DNA of 64,000 bases from Acanthochromis polyacanthus (GCF_021347895.1 NC_067132.1:29419757-29483756), one strand, 5' to 3'; positions 1-11,422 are shown, counted from the first letter of the stretch. The notes: generated by a model from the letters alone, not told the origin. Numbers and translations: made by a program.

Positions 1-2630
1 GTTGTGGAGGTTGATGTTGGATGGAGGTGTGGTGGACCAGGTGAGCTCAGGTTGAGGGTAGATCCCCTCTGAGCTGCAGCTCATCCTGTTTTCTACCTGC
101 TGGATGTTCACTTCATGGACTGGAGCTGGAAAAGAGGAGGAAAAAATTTTGTTCCACAGAGTTCAAAATAATTCAAAATAAAATAAATTGAGTTCCTGGT
201 TTTCTGTATTTTTCTCATACCTTCCACTTTTAGGTTGATATATGAATCCTCCTCTCCGTTCTTGCCGTTTGTGAAACACTTATATGTTCCTTCATCTTGA
301 ACCTTCACTCCTGTCAGCTGCAGTGAGGCGTTTCCTCTGGAGATCTGGTCCTTGAACAGTGACGTCCTGTTTCTGTAGATCTGGTCCTGGCGTCTGAGCT
401 GGTCTTGTTTGTCGTAGTGCGAGTGGACAAGAAGTCTTTTCATATGAGCCCAGTGGATGACGACATGAGGACCGGCCTGGAAGCTGCACGGTAAGATGCA
501 TCTCTCCATAAAAACACAGGACACCTCAGTATCTGCAACATCAGGTAAAGACCATGTTAGTGAGAGACTCAGACCTGCATCAGAAACACACTTAGATTTA
601 GTTGTTGAGCAGCGTTTGTTCTGTTACTGAGAAATAAGAATTACAACTAAACAATAAACAGCAAATGAACGAAGCTGTGAAGAGACGATAAAATCAGAAA
701 CCAGTAAATGTTTAATTGGTGGAATCTTGGTTCGTAATATTTTATTGCAGTATTTTGTTGTTCTCTCCTGCTGTATTTGTACCAGACGAGGAATCAATAC
801 AGAATCAGAGTTTGATCTTCACATGAGACCAACTGATTGCTCAACTGTTTAAACTGAGACTCTAACGAGGAAACATCATTTAATTTAATCCATTCTGTTT
901 GTTTATCAGTAAATAAATGATGTTCTGAGAAATAAATCTGACTCTACAACACAAATATTTGACTCACAAACTAAACTGACTTTTTCTTTTAGATTTCCTT
1001 CCAAATATCACAGCAAATGAAGACAGAATAATTCAATCATTAAATCTGTTCCAGCTCACCTGTATGAGGTGAAGAAAAGTTCAGAAGGTTTTTCTGTTCA
1101 GAGGATAAATATTTATGAAGAACTGATGAAGTTCCTGTTGTTGTAAACATGATCAGTTGTGTCTCATGTTCATCTGCTGCTGTCTGATGCTGCACATATT
1201 TAATCAACTAAAAGTAGAGACTCCAACAAACAGTAAATCAAGGATTCACTGCAGCACTGAGCTGCTCTATGAGCTCCTCACTTTCTGACATTTAAACTGA
1301 ATGAATAAATGGAGATACTGACTGCTGGGAGACTCCACAGAGCATCAGTCCTGCATTAGGTGATGTCCTCATGAAGGTTTCATAGTTTTCAGTTTTTGTG
1401 GATCCACTGATAACTGAGAATAAGACGGTTCAGTTCAACTGCACCACAAACTACAGCTGTCAATAAATCAACGCCTCTAAAACAGTAAATAAACATTTAA
1501 CACGATCTTAAAGAAGCAGTAGTCCTAAATCTAAAGATGACCAGGAATTCTCCATCAGAGCCCCTCAGCTTTGGAACAACCTGCCTGAGATGAGGCTCAC
1601 CCACTCAGTAAATTCTTTTAAATCACTTCTTAAAACCCACTTTTATACACTCGCCTTGAGTTCTCTTTTATCACTCTGCCTTTTAAAATGTCCACTGCTT
1701 ATAGTCCCTCTTTCTAACCTCCTGATCGTCATCTATTTCTAACTTTCACTTCCTGTTCTGTTCTCTCTTAACAATGATGTGATGTCGTCCTTTAACCAGC
1801 TTTTAATTATCTATACATTCTGCACATTTTTTTCACTTTTTTATGTTCAACCTGTCAAAACACTTGGTGAATATTCTTCTGAAAGGCGCTATACAAATAA
1901 AGTTATAATTATTATATCTTACAAACTCGAACAAACCTAACACGCCTTCTGTCATTTTGTAACGACAGTTCGGTTTTGCAGCAGCTTAGCCTGTTTCATT
2001 CAGAGTCATACGTCTTAAAAAGTGCATTAATGTTAAGAAAACGTTTTTTGTTTTTTTGTTTTTTTGCCTTTTCAAGTGTCCTGTTTTCGACAGCTCGGGG
2101 ACACACAGACGGACAGTACGTTGGATTGTCTCATTTCCGGGTTTATTTGCACCGAGAGAGAACGACAGGGGGAGGGTTTTCAGGAGAGAAAATGTTCCTC
2201 ATCTTTATATCTGTATACTGTACAGTCATTTCCCCTGACGTCCACACAACACATTTATCAATAAATCATGATATATCAGCTGTTGTATTTCCTTTTAATG
2301 AGTGTTGTACATGCTCGCAGGCTGCGCAACTGTCTGTGGGTCAAACATCAAACTGACACAACCACTGATTCTGTGACCTTCACAGTGAGACGCGGTTCCC
2401 CTCGACACTGTAGTTTGAATTCAGTCTGATAATAAAGCACCTCAACCTTTTTCTCCTGATCTCTTTCTACAGTTAATGAGACCAACAGAGCTCAACTTGT
2501 CAAACACAATGAAGCCATGGATGGAAGATAAGGAGAAACTAAAATCTATGAAGAGAAGACAAAGTTTTCACTCACCTCCTCTGGAAACAGTCACAATCCA
2601 CAGAAACAGGAGAAACACACAATCCTTCAT
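1..2630 (-). CDS. hhla2: HHLA2-like Ig membrane protein, copy 1 (3' part outside window)
   Basis: Three exons are visible on the minus strand. They are a leader at 2576-2630 (start MKDCVFLLFLW, hydrophobic, ending VSRG), a V-set exon at 221-532, and the first 125 nt of a C-type Ig exon (1-125) cut by the window edge. Splice sites are canonical: GTGAGT after the leader, GTATGAG after V, TTTCCAG before C. All junctions are phase 1. The V domain shows the B-strand cysteine (CILPCSF), the C-strand tryptophan (VIHW) and the F-strand motif DEGTYKC. B7-family relatives of HHLA2 are type I membrane ligands that regulate T cells; function here is inferred from the family. The leader-V intron (533-2575) matches that of copy 6 and contains an old LINE tail. 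No lesion is seen in the visible part. Confidence 0.8.
1535..1915 (+). mobile_element. LINE 3' end fragment (L2/CR1-like) in copy 1 leader intron
   Basis: The stretch translates to a degraded non-LTR retrotransposon C-terminus (APQLWNNLPEMRL, then NSFKSLLKTHFYT). It ends with the typical tail reading ctatacaaataaagtt followed by ATT-rich repeats. The last part of the same tail is present at the equivalent place in copy 2 (about 9885-10010) and copy 5 (about 31290-31410), so the insertion is older than those duplications. The clade assignment is approximate. Confidence 0.6.
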
Positions 2631-3073
2631 CCTGATTATTTGATGATTCAGAGCAGATCTGGAGGAAAAGACTGAACTTTAGAATCCTGATATGAAGGAG
2701 AGCTGTTGTACAAAAGCTGAGCTGAGCTGTCGTACACCAGCAGAAGACACTGTGCAGTCCCCTCCCCCTGTGCACAGTGTCTTCCCCCTGTGCACAGTCC
2801 CCTCCCCCTGTGCACAGTGTCTTCCCCCTGTGCACAGTCCCCTCCCCCTGTGCACAGTGTCTTCCCCCTGTGCACAGTCCCCTCCCCTGACTGCACAGTG
2901 TCCTCCTCCTTTTTGTTGTACAAGAATACAAGAGGCTGTAAGCTGCAGCTCATTCTTCACACAGAGGCAGGTAAAACTGAGATTTCTGGTCCTCTGATCG
3001 TCTCTCCTTCATATCAGGACTCTAAAGTTCAGTCTTTTCCTCCAGATCTGCTCTGAAACATCAAATAATCAGG
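2631..3073. promoter_or_regulatory. Shared head-to-head 5' region of copies 1 and 1'
   Basis: Two leader exons point away from each other across 443 bp, so this interval is a candidate bidirectional promoter. The block of about 75 nt before each ATG (with tctaaagttcagtcttttcc and aataatcagg) is nearly the same on both strands. It recurs upstream of copies 2, 4, 5 and 7, so it is a conserved 5'UTR or proximal promoter element. No clear TATA box is visible. The centre is filled by a GTGCAC minisatellite. Confidence 0.45.
2755..2890. repeat. 40-bp dimeric minisatellite between divergent leaders
   Basis: Two 20-bp units alternate: gtgcacagtgtcttccccct and gtgcacagtcccctccccct. There are about three and a half 40-bp dimers. 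Each unit carries the palindrome GTGCAC and a pyrimidine run. ORFs on both strands through it are products of the repeat. Confidence 0.9.
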
Positions 3074-3870
3074 ATGAAGGATTGTGTGTTTCTCCTGTTT
3101 CTGTGGATTGTGACTGTTTCCAGAGGAGGTGAGTGAAAACTTTGTCTTCTCTTCATAGATCTAGCAGCCACTGAGGGATGGAGGGGAAGAGATGGAGAAG
3201 ATGAAGCTGCACCAGATCCTGCTGCTCCGTTCACATCAACACTCTGTTGGTGCTGAAGTGAGAATCTATGAAATAAATGTCAACTAAACGTCCAGTTAAA
3301 GCAGCAACCTCCAACCTCTGTTTAAAATGAATCAATCCACTTTGTGCTTCTTTTCATGACCAACCTGATGTTTCTGTGCTTTTAACTCATGATGTTCTAC
3401 TGAGACTAAATGAGAGAAATAATAGCAGCAGAGAAAAAAGAACCAAAGTGGAACTGAAGATCTTCACTTTAAACTGACTGTGGAACTTTGCTGCCATCTG
3501 CTGGTTGTTTTTAGTTGAGTTTGATTTATTATGGAGCCCAGAAATAGAAAATGTAGGTATTTACACAGCTTTATTAGGTCAAATATTGTCTATTTTTATG
3601 TTTTAAACAAAAAATAAAATAAATATATTTTGTAAATGTGAACTCTTGTCCTCGTTTTAACGGTTTGACTCTTTGTCAGTCTGTCCAGTTGCTCTCTTCA
3701 CTTATTTACTACTTTTCTGAGCTTTTTTAACCCAGCAGATGATTTTAACAGCTGCTTTGTTTCTTCCTTAAACCAGTTTAATTGTTTAAACCTTTAATGT
3801 TCTTTGACAGCTTTAAATAAAGAGTTTTAAAGTCTGAGCTCTGCTGTTTCTTTTGTGTTTCATGGAGGTA
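3074..3870 (+). pseudogene. HHLA2-like remnant 1': leader joined directly to 3' flank
   Basis: A perfect leader exon (3074-3128, MKDCVFLLFLW to VSRG, donor GTGAGT) is followed after about 25 nt by sequence homologous to the 3' end of copy 3. 3155-3870 matches 14870-16020 in scattered blocks (for example gctgcaccagatcctgctgctccgt, the text around ccatctgctggttgttttt, and the final tttaaagtctga segment). All Ig, TM and cytoplasmic exons are missing. The simplest reading is an internal deletion that removed the gene body. It could still act as a transcribed leader or promoter. Confidence 0.7.
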
Positions 3871-5250
3871 ATGACAGGAACTTTACAAACCAAATAATAA
3901 TAATAATAAAGATAATAACAGCACAACAGTTAGAGTTCATCTTTTTCAGTCACATTAAATTCTGTTCAACCAACAAACTGCATTAAATTGGAGGAACTGA
4001 CGTATTTCCATTTACTTCATGACTGGCAGCAGAAATACAACTTTTATATGAATTATTCATTAAAACTTCATTTGTCTCAACCAGTTTTCACATTATTTAA
4101 ATATTTTGATGTCATGTGTTTGATGACCACAATTCATGATGAAACTAGTTTTAAAGTTTGTAAATTTGATCAAACAAGTTGTTTCAGTGTTAGTGGGTAG
4201 AAGAGGAGACTTAAAAACTGAATTCTGAGTCACTGGAAGTGAAATTTAGTTTTGAATCAACTGATGCAGAAATGAGAGTTTAAATCCCAGTTTTAGGTTG
4301 ATGACATCACAAACTTTAGCAGCAGCTAAATGATGGAACATAAAGTCAGTCGGTGGCCTTTCAGACACACAATTCTACATTTTAAAGCTGCTTATCTTTT
4401 AGGTTCCTGCTTTAGATGACAGTGAACATAATTCATGGTAAATCTAACATTAGCAGGACTACAGTTAAAGGATCATTGATGTCCACGGTTGTTTGTGAAC
4501 CTCATGTCAGAGCTCCAAAGTTCTCCTGCTATCATTGGGGGTTTAATCCTCATGTAGACCATGTTTCCTCTCAGCTTCCTCTGCATTTCTTCATGTTACT
4601 GAGCTGTTTCATTTCACACAACATGTTTGTGGAGCCACACATGAAGCTGCTCATTCTCTGCTTTTCACCCATGGACTGACAATGGACAACATTCACCTTG
4701 AAGATTTCCTGCTCACTGATCATAAATGTGTCCTATTGAGGGTTTCTGAGGCCGCTCATTGACCGACACACAGCTGGAAACTCCACTGCTTTATCTGAGC
4801 CACATGCTGTGTCTGCTGGTGATGATGTTCAGACCCTGGTGCAGCTTTTTCACACTAAATCATTCCCACTCCTCAACACAATCACTGGACTCCCAAAGAA
4901 AACTGGTGACAAAGATGAAACTTAACAGTAAAAATGGAGTAAGAACATCAGACGGTGATGCTAGAGAGCACTCTGCAGCAAATAAAACCAACACTGCCAA
5001 CAATTATTGGTTTGGAATGAGGAGAATTTGCTCAATCTGTCTCACATCATCCAATTATTACAGTTTAATTCAATCTTTGTCATCAGTTTTCTCTGTGGCT
5101 CAAATATGTGTGTTGAAGAGTCAGGACGTCCTTTATTTACTGCTGATAAACAAACAGAACGGATTCAATTTACTGATGTTTTCTGCTTAGTCTCAGTTTT
5201 AAACAGCTCAGGTCTTGGTTGGTCTGAATATCTGTTGAGGTCAAAGTGAT
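3871..5250. other. Non-genic stretch
   Basis: AT-rich sequence with a short (AAT)n run near 3896-3908 and only short open frames without family motifs. I see no exon, RNA gene or terminal repeats that I can support here. Confidence 0.4.
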
Positions 5251-5254
5251 TCTC

Positions 5255-6000
5255 TGCTGCTGCAAAAAGAGCAGAAGAGAACAGGTTTGGGAGGATGATT
5301 AAAGGGAAATATCAACATTTACAGGAGGGACAGTTTGTGCTCTACCGCTTCATATTTTACTGAAAGTTTTACAGCAGAAAATCTGGATATTTGTAAAGAC
5401 ACAAATGAAAAATGGAATCAAAACCCACAAAAACAAGCCAACAAGCTCACATTTAAAAGTGAAATGTAGAACAGTAAAAGTCACATTTATTTTAATTTGG
5501 TTGTTTTTTCTTCTGCTATCAGAGATGTTTTAACTTCAGACCAAAAATCAGATGAAAATTTGACTCATTTCAAATCTGAATTCACACCGTTTAAATTAAT
5601 TGATACATTCTCAGAAATTAAAAAAGAGATTTTTTATTCAAGTTTCTGGATTGACATTTAGAACAAAATCCAGCATCCATGCTCCACATCAAATCAACAA
5701 GACTTCTGAAACGGAAGAATAAAAGCAGCACGTTGAATTCATTCACAATATTTAGCTGGAATTCAAAATGTGAACTGTGTTATTTGGTCAGAGTGCTTCC
5801 TTTAAGCTGAAGGCACTGATTGGTGGTCATTGGACCAACAACAGCAGAACACAACTCCTGAAATTCACTTCTGACTGATGAAGTGTGAACGAATCAAGGC
5901 CAGAGTCGAGATTCAAGACCTTTGTCACAAACACAATTATTCATAGAATAATGTGCAGTGGAATGCATTGTGCACCTGTTCCAGACCAAAACAACAGGAA
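5255..6000 (-). other. 3' flank / 3'UTR of copy 2
   Basis: Read on the minus strand, this resembles the 3' flank of copy 4 (about 23,220-23,750). Shared pieces include the block around gagcagaagagaacaggttt and the block containing tccagcatccatgctccaca. It is therefore the distal 3' part of the copy 2 locus, now separated from its last exon by LINE and repeat insertions. Confidence 0.5.
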
Positions 6001-6061
6001 GAATAAAAACACAAGAAATATATAAAGAAAAAAGGAAAAAAAAAAGAAATATATACACCCG

Positions 6062-6127
6062 CTGTCAAAAGTTTTAGGACGCTTTCTCATTCATTTGAAT
6101 AAGAAAGCGTCCTAAAACTTTTGACAG
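6062..6127. repeat. 66-bp palindrome made of Tc1-type terminal repeats
   Basis: Arms 6062-6087 and 6102-6127 are perfect 26-bp inverted copies (ctgtcaaaagttttaggacg and onwards) around a 14-nt loop that is itself partly self-complementary. The arm resembles the outer terminal repeat of Tc1-like elements, so this may be two ends joined after loss of the body. Confidence 0.7.
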
Positions 6128-6299
6128 GGGATATATACATAGATATACACACATATACACACATATAGATAGATACATAGACAGAGATAGAGAGAAAGAA
6201 AATAAATATATAAATCCAAGTGAGACGTGCAATTAATTAATATATATAGAAATATAGACACACAAGGCAAAGTGTAACCAGTGAAAGTGTAAAAGTTCC

Positions 6300-6850
6300 T
6301 GAGCACCTTAAGAGGGAGCTAAAAGTCTCTCAAGCGTCTGAGGTGGTAGAGACACTGTGGAGCTTTCTTCACCAGGATGTTGATGTGACAGGATGATGTT
6401 AACACCCAGGTACTTAAAGCTCTCCACCTCTCTCCAACCTCTCTCCAACATCTCTCCAACATCTCTCCAACCTCTCTCCAACCTCTCTCCAACCTCTCTC
6501 CAACCTCTCTCCAACATCTCTCCAACATCTCTCCAACATCTCTCCAACATCTCTCCAACATCTCTCCAACCTCTCTCCAACCTCTCTCCAACCTCTCTCC
6601 AACATCTCTCCAACATCTCTCCAACATCTCTCCAACCTCTCTCCAACCTCTCTCCAACCTCTCTCCAACCTCTCTCCAACCTCTCTCCAACCTCTCTCCA
6701 CTGATCCTCAGTGGGTGCTATGCTCTCTGCTGCTTCTTGCTGTAGTCCACAATCAGCTCCTTGGTCTTGCTGACGTTCAGGAGGAGGCTGACCGTGTTCA
6801 AACGCCTAAAAATCTTCTTGAAAGATCTTCATAAAAATCCCCAAGAGAAG
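6300..6850 (-). mobile_element. LINE reverse-transcriptase fragment interrupted by a minisatellite
   Basis: Minus-strand translation upstream of the minisatellite gives LNVSKTKELIVDYSKKQQRA, a hallmark of non-LTR retrotransposon RTs. Downstream of it come VESFKYLGV and, in a shifted frame, LYHLRRLRDF. These pieces normally lie 20-30 residues apart in one protein. The copy is frameshifted and dead. Confidence 0.75.
6421..6701. repeat. 11-bp minisatellite inside LINE RT
   Basis: About 25 tandem copies of an 11-mer (ctctccaacct / ctctccaacat) run almost without error. Because 11 is not a multiple of three, all frames stay open, which explains the repeated ERGWREVG-type ORFs on both strands. None of these is a gene. 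Confidence 0.95.
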
Positions 6851-7328
6851 TCAGCATTCGGAGGGCAGCAGGATTCATTTGCAGACAAAAAATCCAGGAG
6901 TCACTCTGAGCAGTGATGACACCAGAAGAAGAAGTGAAGATACTGAGCTGTGCATCGTCTCTGATGCTGTGAGCGTTGGTCATTGTTCCACACCTTTAGG
7001 GCGTATGATGGGAGTGGCAGGTTTGACACCATTATACTTTGATACAAGTGTTTTACCTCTGACCTACAGTCTAATAGAATCTGTCATAATTATATCATCT
7101 TTTACCAATCAGATATTACACTGCATGACCTTTGGTTTGTCTCACTCCAAGATCTTCAAAGGATCTATCAGTCCACTGCTGTTAAAAATCCACATTCACA
7201 AGAGTCTTTTTCACTGATGAACTGAAAAGAACAATGAGTTTGTGTCTGAAACACAGAATTAAAGCTCTTCTTCAGTATTTCTCTGCAAACTCACCAACTT
7301 TCTAAACATCACAGCACTGTTTAGTCCT

Positions 7329-9980
7329 TCACTCACTGCTGCAGACGTTCATCTTTGTTGTTTCCACTTCCACAGAGAGCAGACTGGACTGGAGCTCAGG
7401 TTCAACATTTCCTTCATTTGAAGATGGTCCTACATTTTTATCTTCAGGCTTTATAAATCTGGAACAAGAAATAACACAGAAAAAAATCAGATTCATTTCA
7501 GATTTCATTTCATGGATGTTGTTGAACTCTGACTGAGATCATCATCTTAGCTGATACAACAAAGCATGTTGATGAAAATAAGTGGTGGAAATGTTCCTGA
7601 AACATCCCAGAAAACTAACTTGATGACAACAGTTTTCTCCTTTAACATGTTCCCTCATTTACTGTAGTTCACACAGAGCAGAACACAAGTTTAACAAAGA
7701 ACATTTACTTACGTAGTTTCTTCACTGCTTGACCTTGTTGTGCTGTTTTCTTGTTGACCTGAGAAATGTTAAGAAAGCATTGTCAACACAAACAACATAA
7801 AAGAAATAAATGCTAAGTGGAGGAAGAACATCTTCTTACCTTTTTTCTTTTTATAGAACAGTAGAAGGACGACTATTATTACTCCTATTACTGGTGCTGC
7901 TGCTATTAAAGCCCGAGTAGTTTTATCCATCATCCACTTGATCCCTCCTCCATTGACTGAATTCCCTGAAATATAAAAGATTCAGTTAATTTTCTGTCTC
8001 TGGAAGCTCCATGATGGAGTTTTGTGATCTTTGATGTCTGCAGGTCAAACACATCTTCCAGATAATCAGAGGAACTTTTGCTGTTTTACCTCCACTTATC
8101 TTCACAGAGGTGTCACTTATCAGCGTCTCCTCAGCATTACTGAGTTGACAGGTGTACATTCCCTCCTGCTCTGAACATAAGTCCACTTACTTGTTCTAGA
8201 CAGAGAGGCCGTCATGTTGTTTGTTGGAGTTGTGACGGTGCAGCTGTAGACCAGATCAGTATGACTGTGTGAGAGGATCAGAGAACTACTGATGCTGTAA
8301 AGCTGCTCTTCATTCTGCTGGACTGTGGTTGTGTTGTGGAGGTTGATGTTGGATGGAGGTGTGGTGGACCAGGTGAGCTCAGGTTGAGGGTAGATCCCCT
8401 CTGAGCTGCAGCTCATCCTGTTTTCTACCTGCTGGATGTTCACTTCATGGACTGGAGCTGGAAAAGAGGAGAAAAGAGGAAGTTTGATGTTCATTTAACA
8501 ATATAATTGATGCTTTTCTCTTAGAAATACATCGCACAAAAATTGTTAGAACTCAGGGGTTTCCTGTGTTTGTTGCTTTTCATACCGTAAACCTTCAGGT
8601 TGATATAGGAAGCCTTTGGTCCATTGTTGGACCTGGTGTAGCACGCATATGTGCCTTCATCCTGAACCTTCACTCCTGTCAGCTGCAGTGAGGCGTTTCC
8701 TCTGGAGATCTGGTCCTTGAACAGTGACGTCCTGTTTCTGTAGATCTGGTGCTGATCTTCAAGCTGGTCTTTTTTCTCGTAGTACGTGTGGACACGGAGT
8801 CCTTTCTGATTAACCCAGTGGATGATGTTTTGTGCAGTGAAATTGAAGCTGCACGGTAAGATGCATCTCTCCATAAAAACATAGGACACCTCAGTATCTG
8901 CAACATCAGGTAAAGACCATGTTAGTGAGAGACTCAGACCTGCATCAGAAACACACTTAGATTTAGTTGTTGAGCAGCATTTGTTCAGGTCTTTCAAAGT
9001 CCAGTTTCCGATTTCTGAAACTTCAAGAAGTTTAGATTCATGAACATAAAATCACAAACCAGTCAATGTTTAACTGGTTACATTTCTTTAAATAATGTTT
9101 TGTTCCAGCAATTTACACTGAAATGCAGAAAGTCAGATTTACTAAACTTAAAGAGTTTCCTTGAATGTAAAGATAAATAACAACCAGTATGTAAATAAAG
9201 ATTATCAGGGTTTTTATCTGACAGAATAAATGTTGTTTTTTCCATTTGATTTGTTGACAGCAGGAAAAATACTAAATATAATCAGGTTCATGGTCAAAGT
9301 CTTGTTTGTCAGATTTAAGGGATCTATTAGCAGGAGTTGAAGATCAGATTCTGAACTCCTAATATAACAAAAACAGTTTAATTATAATTGTTTATATATT
9401 ATTATTGTCAATTAGAGTTGTTTGTCTTTTCTTTCCAATGTGTTTCACATCCAGACGTTCTCCACTCCTCGTTTTTTTCAGTGACTTGTTCTCAACCAAT
9501 CAGCTGCTGAGGATTTCTACCTGCCATTTTTCTTTATTCTCTGCCAGCCTGATGAGGAAAAACAAGTTAATTCCAGTCTTCTGCTGCTGTCAACTCACCT
9601 GTACGTTTAGATTTTGTCTGTAATAAACCACTGTGACCTGTTGCCTCTGCTCTCTTTGTATAAATGAAGAAAGAAACAGGAAGTGTTTCTCCTCCACAGT
9701 TACTGAGACCAACTCAGAGCTCAGCTGTTTAAACTGAGACTATAATAAGAAAACTTCACTTAATTTAATCCATTCTGCTTGTTTATCAGTAAATAAATGA
9801 TGTCCTGAGGACTAAATCTGACTTTTCAGCATAAATATTTGACCCACAAAGAAAATCTCCACAGATGAAGATCTTTAAGCAGCTTTTAATGAGCTAACCA
9901 TTCTGTACATTTGTGTCATTTTATATGTTCTATCTGGAAAAGCACTTGAATGTTCTTCTGAAAGGTACCACACAAATGAA

Positions 9981-10012
<32 letters not shown>

Positions 10013-10965
10013 AGACCTGTACAAACTGAACACGCCTTCTGTCGTTTTGCAGCAGCAGTTTGGTTTTGCAGCATCTTCGTCTTGTTTCCTTTACAGTCAT
10101 ACGTCTTAAATAGTGCAATAATGTTAAAAAGAAGAAATATTTTTCTCTCTGGGCTTGTTTTGCATTTTCAAGTGTCCTGCTTTCATCAGCTCGACTCCAG
10201 ACAGATCAACACCATAGATATCTGATCAACACTAAGTGCAGGTCTATGGTGTAGATTCTCTGACAGCCGGTTTCCGGGTTTGTTTGTACCGAGAGAGAAA
10301 GACGTGAAGCTCCGCCTTCAGAGTGAGACACAGTTCTGCAATTCTGAGAAACGAGTGCTGGGTTTTGGACACACCTTTATGTCTGTGTAGTGCGCATCCA
10401 CGCCCCCCAGACGTCTACACAATATAATCAACAATAAATCATGATATATCAGCTGTTGTTTTCCCCTTAAATCAGTGTTTTCTCTGTATTTCTGTAGTCT
10501 GAGAGGTTAGGTCTCCTGATTTATCCACAAACTGATGTGATGCTGATTTACAGCAGAATTCAGTGAACACAGATCTCAGATCAGCTGTGGACTATTTTAA
10601 TCTGCTGCTCTGTTGTCATTAAACTGCTGCAGACTGAGTTCAAACTCACACATTCATAGAGAACATTTCATTCATCCCTTTGTTTCTGCTCGTTCATGTT
10701 CACACTGAAAACTGAGACTGGAAACTTCACTGTTAGCTCTGAACATGGTTTGAATTCAGTCTGATAATAAAGCACCTCAACCTTTTTCTCCTGATCTCTT
10801 TCTACAGTTAATGAGACCAACAGAGCTCAACTTGTCAAACACAATAAAGCCATGGATTGAAAATAAGGAGAAACTAAAATCTATGAAGAGAAGACAAAGT
10901 TTTCACTCACCTCCTCTGGAAACAGTCACAATCCACAGAAACAAGAGAAACACACAATCCTTCAT
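7329..10965 (-). CDS. hhla2: HHLA2-like Ig membrane protein, copy 2 (V-C, two Ig domains)
   Basis: Six exons on the minus strand: leader 10911-10965, V 8586-8897, C 8191-8457, TM 7840-7965, cytoplasmic 1 7713-7758 and cytoplasmic 2 7329-7458. Together they give 936 nt, a 311-residue protein with no stop. V has CILPCSF, IIHW and DEGTYACY. C has MSCSSEGIYPQPELTW and VYSCTV. The TM segment is rich in Ile, Val and Leu, followed by FYKKKK. The third Ig exon found in copies 4, 5 and 7 is reduced to a remnant (about 8080-8180) just past the C-exon donor (GTAAGT). Since every exon junction is phase 1, splicing C straight to TM keeps the frame. This gives a two-domain B7-like layout. The remnant also has a start-like ORF, but I treat it as unspliced sequence. 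Confidence 0.8.
9885..10011 (+). mobile_element. Degraded LINE tail with (ATT)n in copy 2 leader intron
   Basis: The sequence matches the end of the LINE tail in copy 1 (attctgtacattt through cacaaatgaagttattatt) and ends in an ATT microsatellite at 9981-10011. The same position in copy 5 has a shorter ATT run. It marks common ancestry of these introns. Confidence 0.55.
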
Positions 10966-11133
10966 CCTGATTATTTGATGATTCAGAGCAGATCTGGAGG
11001 AAAAGACTGAACTTTAGAGTCCTGATATGAAGGAGAGACGATCAGAGGACCAGAAACCTCAGTTGTCGCTGGGTGGGTGTGACTAGTGAAGCTGTGACTG
11101 AACCTAGAAAACAGAGCTCCACCAATGAGCGGC

Positions 11134-11216
11134 AGCAGCGGCATTTCAGCGCATGGATATTTATCAGCGCACCGGCTCCGTGCGCTATGCTATCCATGCG
11201 CTGAGATGCCGCTGCT
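11134..11216. repeat. Inverted repeat (26-bp arms, nested stem)
   Basis: Arms 11134-11159 and 11191-11216 pair with one mismatch (agcagcggcat, tcagcgcatggata). The 31-nt spacer holds a smaller stem, agcgcac and gtgcgct. The result is one long potential cruciform or hairpin in a GC-rich patch. Confidence 0.8.
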
Positions 11217-11219
11217 CAT

Positions 11220-11269
11220 AAAGTAGGCCTGTCGCAAAGTGACGCGAAGCTTTGCGACACGCCTACTTT
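11220..11269. repeat. Inverted repeat (20-bp arms)
   Basis: Arms 11220-11239 and 11250-11269 pair with one mismatch (aaagtaggc, gtcgcaaag) around a 10-nt loop. It lies directly beside the previous inverted repeat. Confidence 0.8.
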
Positions 11270-11311
11270 GCTGACCTCTCTCTTGCAACCTGCAGACAGA
11301 CCCGCCTCCTG

Positions 11312-11422
11312 CATGTGGCGTTTAAAGACAATAGGATACGATAAAAGGACGGATTCTGTGAGTACAGTTTTCAGTGTTTTTACGCAGGTATCACGTATCC
11401 TATTGTCTTTAAACGCCACATG
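11312..11422. repeat. Inverted repeat (perfect 29-bp arms)
   Basis: Arms 11312-11340 and 11394-11422 are exact inverse complements (catgtggcgtttaaagacaa and onwards) separated by 53 nt. It is the third hairpin in about 300 bp. The right arm continues into sequence related to 2310-2380 in the copy 1 locus. Confidence 0.85.

Noticed and set aside
2572..3056. Repeat-rich ORFs with HCAQGEDTV / CTVPSPCAQ phrases
   Set aside because: Frames through the GTGCAC minisatellite; only the leader exons at its edges are real.
6308..6704. Overlapping ERGWREVG-repeat ORFs on both strands
   Set aside because: Product of the 11-bp minisatellite within a LINE remnant.
7986..8186. Separate small gene starting MDLCSEQEG
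   Set aside because: It is the remnant of the third Ig exon plus the following intron in copy 2 (and the same at 35,887-36,087 in copy 6).
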